Origin: Acidobacteriota bacterium
GTDB taxonomy: Bacteria > Acidobacteriota > Terriglobia > Terriglobales > Acidobacteriaceae
DNA length: 9,468 nucleotides
Direction of reading: 5' to 3'
Assembly: GCA_019510535.1 (NCBI GenBank)
Contig: JAEKKE010000413.1
Coordinates: 1 to 9,468 of the forward strand
A program made the translations under genes and the position numbers. The notes under the pieces were generated by a model. The model was not told where the DNA came from, did no database searches, and worked only from the letters and a program-made list of their open reading frames with translations. Of this stretch, positions 6,584 through 9,468 are shown in pieces (position 1 is the first letter of the stretch; every line of letters begins with the position of its first letter).

Positions 6584-7342
6584 ATGCATCGCGAATCTCT
6601 GCTGCAACTTCTCGAACAGCTCCGCACCGGCGCCATCTCCAGCGAACAGGCTGCCGACACGCTGACGCACCTTCCCTTCGAAGACACCGGCTTCGCCAAA
6701 ATCGATCATCATCGCACTCTGCGCTCGGGCCTTCCTGAAGTGATCTATGCGGCCGGCAAGACGCCGGAACAGACCGCTGGGATCTTTCAACGAATTGCCG
6801 CTTCGGGCGTGAACGTGCTCGCGACCAAGGCAGATGCTGCACATTTCGCAGCAGTGCAGACACTGGTTCCTGGCGCCGAATATCACGCTCTTGCCCAGTG
6901 CATTACCCTGCGGCAGACCCAGCAGCCACGTCACGAGGGCACCATCGCCGTCGTCTGCGCAGGAACCAGCGACCTTCCGGTTGCAGAAGAGGCCGCCATC
7001 ACCGCGGATCTCTTCGGCGGCAACGTTATATGCATCACCGACGTCGGCGTCGCCGGCATTCACCGCCTACTGGCGCAGCGCCCCCTGCTGCAGACAGCCG
7101 ACGTTGTTATTGCCTGCGCCGGTATGGAGGGCGCCTTGCCCAGCGTTCTCGGCGGTATGGTGGGCGTGCCGGTCATCGCTGTCCCCACCAGCGTTGGTTA
7201 TGGTGTCGCCTTCCACGGCATCACGGCGCTGCTCTCCATGCTGAACTCCTGCTCGCCAAACACCACCGTCGTCAACATCGATAACGGCTTTGGAGCCGCG
7301 TATACCGCCACCCTCATCTGCCGCGGGCAGCAGAAGAAGTAA
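6584..7342 (+). CDS. larB: LarB, pyridinium-3,5-biscarboxylic acid mononucleotide synthase
   Basis: A 252-residue protein with a PurE-like C-terminal domain. LarB carboxylates C5 of the pyridinium ring of nicotinate adenine dinucleotide and cleaves off AMP, the first committed step to the nickel-pincer cofactor. The family motifs are intact: AGTSDLPVAEEA (126-137), DVGVAGIHR (153-161), GMEGALPSVLGG (180-191), PTSVGYG (201-207) and MLNSCSPN (219-226). Ser129, Glu182 and Cys223 each sit two residues after their counterparts Ser127, Glu180 and Cys221 in L. plantarum LarB; the cysteine forms the covalent adduct with the pyridinium ring. It starts 64 bp after larE with only a weak ribosome binding site (GGA about 8-10 bases before ATG), which may lower its level relative to larE. 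No larC follows. Confidence 0.93.
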   Translation: MHRESLLQLLEQLRTGAISSEQAADTLTHLPFEDTGFAKIDHHRTLRSGLPEVIYAAGKTPEQTAGIFQRIAASGVNVLATKADAAHFAAVQTLVPGAEYHALAQCITLRQTQQPRHEGTIAVVCAGTSDLPVAEEAAITADLFGGNVICITDVGVAGIHRLLAQRPLLQTADVVIACAGMEGALPSVLGGMVGVPVIAVPTSVGYGVAFHGITALLSMLNSCSPNTTVVNIDNGFGAAYTATLICRGQQKK

Positions 7343-7375
7343 TCCTTACGCATCCTTGGAATTGCTTTCATTGAA

Positions 7376-7411
7376 GGTCTTTCGGCTTTGAAGAAGTGGA
7401 AGACCGGTTTT
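7376..7411 (+). terminator. Possible terminator of the lar operon
   Basis: GGTCTTTC (7376-7383) can pair with GGAAGACC (7398-7405), with one G-U pair and a 14-nt loop, followed by GGTTTT. The stem is modest and the loop large. It lies 33 bp after the larB stop and is the best candidate before the repeat at 7422. Confidence 0.4.
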
Positions 7412-7421
7412 ACCAAGAGAA

Positions 7422-7559
7422 GCAGGCTAGAACCGAGCCTCCGCTGTCGCCCTTAACCGGAGTCTCCGCGATGGGTATCCATAGGCGTTTTCATTACGGA
7501 AAACGCCTATGGATGCAGAAGCTTTCCATTACACCTACAGAGAAAATGCTCTAGCCTGC
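7422..7559. repeat. Palindromic intergenic repeat, copy 3 (about 138 bp)
   Basis: The outer ends are GCAGGCTAGA (7422-7431) and TCTAGCCTGC (7550-7559), a perfect 10-bp inverted pair. The central hairpin is the strongest in the family: ATCCATAGGCGTTTTC (7477-7492) and GAAAACGCCTATGGAT (7499-7514) around ATTACG. The right part, ACACCTACAGAGAAAATGCTCTAG, is the reverse complement of the left end of copy 2 with one mismatch, so this copy is in the opposite orientation. From that terminus to the hairpin is 46 bp. It lies between the 3' ends of larB and the convergent SRPBCC gene. Confidence 0.8.
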
Positions 7560-7612
7560 CTCTACTTTCCGTTCAGTAACTCCCGCACTCGATCATCGAA
7601 GGCTTCAGCATC

Positions 7613-8122
7613 TTATTTCGCCTGCGCCAGCCCCTCAACAACTGCAGCGACCTTATCGAGTATCTGATTCCAGCCCTCCAGCTGACCGCTCTCGAGTGCA
7701 TTCTGCATGGTCTCATTTCCGATGAAGGTGAGTTTCGTCTGGCCGTTTCCAATGTCCTCAAAAAGAATCACGTCGTGCAGGCCGTCTATGGCCTCATGTT
7801 CCATTCCATAATGCGCAGGGTCAACCCTGTTTCCCTTCGAGTCGGAAAAGTACATGGACGAGACGATCTTCTCGTGCGGAACAATCTCATGGTATTCACC
7901 ACCGTTCCAGAATTCCTGCCCGTCCGGCGCTCTCATGCAGCAGAGAAATTTCCCTCCAACGCGAAAATCTATCTCACAGAAAGGCGCAGTAAATCCCTTC
8001 GGCCCCCACCACTCCATCACATATTTCGGGTTCGTCCACGCTTCCCAAACCAGTTCGCGTGGGGCATCAAAAACCCTGGTGACAACCATCCGCTCCGTCT
8101 CATTGACCGTATTTTTTGTCAT
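7613..8122 (-). CDS. SRPBCC/AHSA1-family protein
   Basis: A 169-residue START-like (SRPBCC, AHSA1 subfamily) protein. Visible markers are RVFDAPRELVWEAWTNPKYVMEWWGPKGF near the start (RVFDAPRELVWEAW, then WWGPKGF), RVGGKF, GEYHEIVPHEKIV in the middle, and the C-terminal amphipathic helix ending with EGWNQILDKVAAVVEGL. The fold makes a deep hydrophobic pocket; ligand and function are not known for most members. It overlaps the upstream ArsR-type gene by 23 bp and has its own site (GGAG about 8 bases before ATG). The ArsR plus AHSA1 pairing is very common in soil bacteria, so the two probably form one response unit. No truncation is seen. Confidence 0.9.
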   Translation of the reverse strand: MTKNTVNETERMVVTRVFDAPRELVWEAWTNPKYVMEWWGPKGFTAPFCEIDFRVGGKFLCCMRAPDGQEFWNGGEYHEIVPHEKIVSSMYFSDSKGNRVDPAHYGMEHEAIDGLHDVILFEDIGNGQTKLTFIGNETMQNALESGQLEGWNQILDKVAAVVEGLAQAK

Positions 8123-8453
8123 CTCTGATCTCCGCTTTCATTCGATTTACAACCGCATCCAGCTTTTCGAAACTCTCTTCCCAGAACTGGCGATAGCTGA
8201 TCGCCCAGTCGCTGACGGTCTTGATCGCCTCTGGCCTGAGCGTACAAATACTCTCTCGTCCACGCTTCGTCTTGACTACAATCCGCGCCCGCACCAGGCA
8301 CGCAATATGTTTTGAAATCATCTGCTGCGAGAGGGCAAACCGCTCCGTCAAGCCATGCACAGAGGCAGGCCCGCGGGAGAGTCTCTCGACCATCGCCCGC
8401 CGGGTTGGATCAGACAAGGCCGCGAATGTTGCATCCAAGCAATCCACAACCAT
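8100..8453 (-). CDS. ArsR-family winged-helix repressor
   Basis: A 117-residue regulator. The N-terminal helix FAALSDPTRRAMVERLSRGP and the helix-turn-helix around LSQQMISKHIACLVRARIVV are characteristic, followed by the wing (KTKRGRESICTL). Cysteines are scattered and there is no CVC-type metal motif in the recognition helix, so it belongs with the non-metal ArsR proteins found upstream of SRPBCC genes. The C-terminal WxxSYRQFWEESFEKLD stretch is typical of these. The ATG at 8453 has no ribosome binding site, and a promoter lies immediately upstream, so translation may be leaderless, perhaps from the GTG at codon 3 (8447). The start codon is inside a long palindrome, consistent with self-repression. 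The ligand is unknown. Confidence 0.9.
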   Translation of the reverse strand: MVVDCLDATFAALSDPTRRAMVERLSRGPASVHGLTERFALSQQMISKHIACLVRARIVVKTKRGRESICTLRPEAIKTVSDWAISYRQFWEESFEKLDAVVNRMKAEIRDDKKYGQ

Positions 8454-8468
8454 ATGGTAGTGGATTGC
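8439..8468. promoter_or_regulatory. ArsR operator over the arsR start codon
   Basis: A 30-bp inverted repeat in which 14 of 15 pairs match: left half GCAATCCACAACCAT (8439-8453), right half ATGGTAGTGGATTGC (8454-8468). The single mismatch is A8448/A8459. It covers the ATG (8451-8453), the first codons and the predicted -10. This is a strong candidate for the dimeric ArsR binding site and autorepression. Confidence 0.8.
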
Positions 8469-8481
8469 GATTGAATGTCAA
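8454..8481 (-). promoter_or_regulatory. Promoter of the ArsR-SRPBCC pair
   Basis: On the minus strand TTGACA (8481-8476, a perfect -35) is followed after 16 bp by TACCAT (8459-8454, four of six at -10). Transcription would begin around 8447, which is at or after the annotated ATG and coincides with a GTG at codon 3. The -10 lies wholly inside the palindromic operator. Confidence 0.6.
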
Positions 8482-8549
8482 TTGCTATCTCGCGATCCCA
8501 GTTTTTTAGCTAAGTCGCCGGCATTACGAGTCATGTCGCCATACTTTTA

Positions 8550-8578
8550 TTGACAAAATACTCATGACATGGTAAAAG
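8550..8578 (+). promoter_or_regulatory. Promoter of the secreted NTF2-like gene
   Basis: TTGACA (8550-8555), a 17-bp spacer, then TAAAAG (8573-8578, four of six to the -10 consensus). The expected start near 8585 gives a leader of about 100 nt before the ATG at 8683. A short inverted repeat, CATGTC at about 8532-8537 and GACATG at 8566-8571, flanks the -35; whether it matters is unknown. Confidence 0.55.
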
Positions 8579-8682
8579 CAAGCCCCACCTTTCAAAGAAG
8601 GCGGCGCCGCACGGTAAAGTTCGTGATGGCATCATCCCGGGCCGACTGCGGGGATATCTCGAACTAAGAGGGAGAGACAGCG

Positions 8683-9141
8683 ATGAATCGGAAAATCACG
8701 TTTGCGTTCCTGGCAGTGTGCTGCTTGGCGGTGGCCATCACAATGTTCGCGCAGGGCGGCGGCGGCGGGGCGTCCGCCAACATCCAGCAACTCGAAAAAG
8801 ACATGCACGACGCGCAAATGAATAGCGATGCCGCGTGGTATCAGCAGCACTTGGCTGACGGCTATGTCGAGGGATACAGCTGGGGTGACTGGGCGACCAA
8901 GGACGAGGCCATCAAGCAAATACAGGACAAGTCCATCAAGTTCACTAAAGGCGAGGTCAGCGATGTGAAGGTAACGAACTTCGGACCCAACACCGCAGTC
9001 GCACACTATAAGTTCACCTACGACGCCACCATCAACGGCACGCACCGTGCTCGCACGGTTATTTGCAGCGACACATGGATCAATCAATCCGGCGACTGGA
9101 AGCTTGCTTCCAACCACTGCTCGCACGTCGAGGGAACCTAG
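8683..9141 (+). CDS. Secreted NTF2/SnoaL-like (DUF4440-type) protein
   Basis: A 152-residue protein with an N-terminal signal peptide: MNRK, a hydrophobic core (ITFAFLAVCCLAVAITMF), then a likely cut after Ala23 (MFA-QGG). No lipobox is present, since Val precedes Cys13. A glycine run (25-29) links to an NTF2-like cone fold: helix with LEKDMHDAQMNSDAAWYQQHLADGY around 37-61 (key pieces LEKDMHDA and WYQQHLADGY), then strands FTKGEVSDVKV, NTAVAHYKFTYDA and the final SDTWINQSGDWKLASNHCS, which is the DUF4440 signature W-x-x-x-x-G-x-W-K. Such periplasmic proteins are abundant in acidobacteria; their ligand or reaction is generally unknown. A good ribosome binding site (GAGGGAG, 8668-8674) lies 8 bases before the ATG. 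It appears to be a single-gene unit. Confidence 0.85.
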   Translation: MNRKITFAFLAVCCLAVAITMFAQGGGGGASANIQQLEKDMHDAQMNSDAAWYQQHLADGYVEGYSWGDWATKDEAIKQIQDKSIKFTKGEVSDVKVTNFGPNTAVAHYKFTYDATINGTHRARTVICSDTWINQSGDWKLASNHCSHVEGT

Positions 9142-9468
9142 AGCCGCAAACAGCAGAAATAAGTTGGCCGCATCTTCTGCGGGCCAGCTCGGAATCGATT
9201 GATGGAGGAACGACGTTACGCTCAGAACAGCTCGGTAATGTTTACCTGGCACCACGGTGTTTTAGAGGCATTCGCATAGATTGTCATCTCGATCGACATG
9301 CAATGATGAGTAGCCGCAGAAGTCTCTGCGAATCGATTCCCTGCTTTGAAGTTCTGCTGCAGTCGAACAGTATGAATGGCAGCGCCTCGCAGCTCGTAGT
9401 TCTGGCATACCGCACGTCTTCCAACTAGCGAGAACGTTACTGTTCCCTGCCCGGTCCGCCGTGAGATG
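9142..9468. other. Right-edge stretch with no recognised gene
   Basis: About 330 bp. A weak hairpin (GGCCGCA with TGCGGGCC, one bulged G, about 9164-9186) might end the preceding transcript, but no U-tract follows. A plus-strand frame at 9063-9428 overlaps the 3' end of the preceding gene in another frame and shows no family resemblance. No repeat copy, RNA gene or promoter was identified. Confidence 0.5.

Noticed and set aside
8532..8571. Inverted CATGTC/GACATG pair around the -35 of the NTF2-like gene as an operator
   Set aside because: Arms are only 6 bp with a 28-bp gap; chance is a sufficient explanation, so it is only mentioned with the promoter.
8632..9255. Minus-strand frame of 207 codons opposite the NTF2-like gene
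   Set aside because: The plus-strand gene has a promoter, a ribosome binding site, a signal peptide and family motifs; the opposite frame has none of these.
9063..9428. Plus-strand frame of 121 codons at the right edge
   Set aside because: It starts inside the NTF2-like gene in another frame and shows no domain, signal or ribosome binding site.

Overview
The window looks like chromosomal DNA from a Gram-negative soil-type bacterium, most likely an acidobacterium (Terriglobia, for example Edaphobacter, Granulicella or Terriglobus). This rests on moderately high GC, the protein families present, and a palindromic intergenic repeat of a kind I associate with that group. The taxon is an inference; no rRNA or marker gene is present.

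Layout. Bases 1-357 are the 3' end of a ferritin-like DUF892 gene, closed by a strong hairpin terminator. An isochorismatase-like cysteine hydrolase follows on the minus strand (427-1011). After a gap comes a stand-alone receiver-domain response regulator (1355-1744), then two adjacent palindromic repeat elements (1749-1984). A GT1/MGT-family glycosyltransferase lies on the minus strand (2063-3304), with its own terminator.

The centre of the window (3596-7342, plus strand) is a nickel-pincer cofactor locus: a GntR/FCD regulator, a LarA-type racemase/epimerase gene, larE and larB. LarB carboxylates and cleaves nicotinate adenine dinucleotide, and LarE then converts the two carboxylates to thiocarboxylates by sacrificing its own cysteine. 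LarC would insert nickel, and the cofactor is tethered to a lysine of LarA. Here larE and larB are intact with the catalytic cysteines at the expected places. The larA reading frame is broken twice, apparently with a short internal deletion, and larC is not in the window. A 25-bp perfect inverted repeat across the gntR stop codon, overlapping a match to the FadR-type consensus TNGTNNNACNA, is the likely operator for the lar genes.

A third repeat copy follows larB (7422-7559). Next is a minus-strand ArsR-SRPBCC (AHSA1) pair with overlapping reading frames; its start codon lies inside a near-perfect 30-bp palindrome and just after a -35/-10 promoter, which suggests autoregulation and perhaps a leaderless message. 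The window ends with a secreted NTF2/SnoaL-like (DUF4440-type) protein and about 330 bp in which I recognise nothing.

Most notable: the repeat family with conserved architecture, decay of larA beside intact cofactor genes, and two clear operators.
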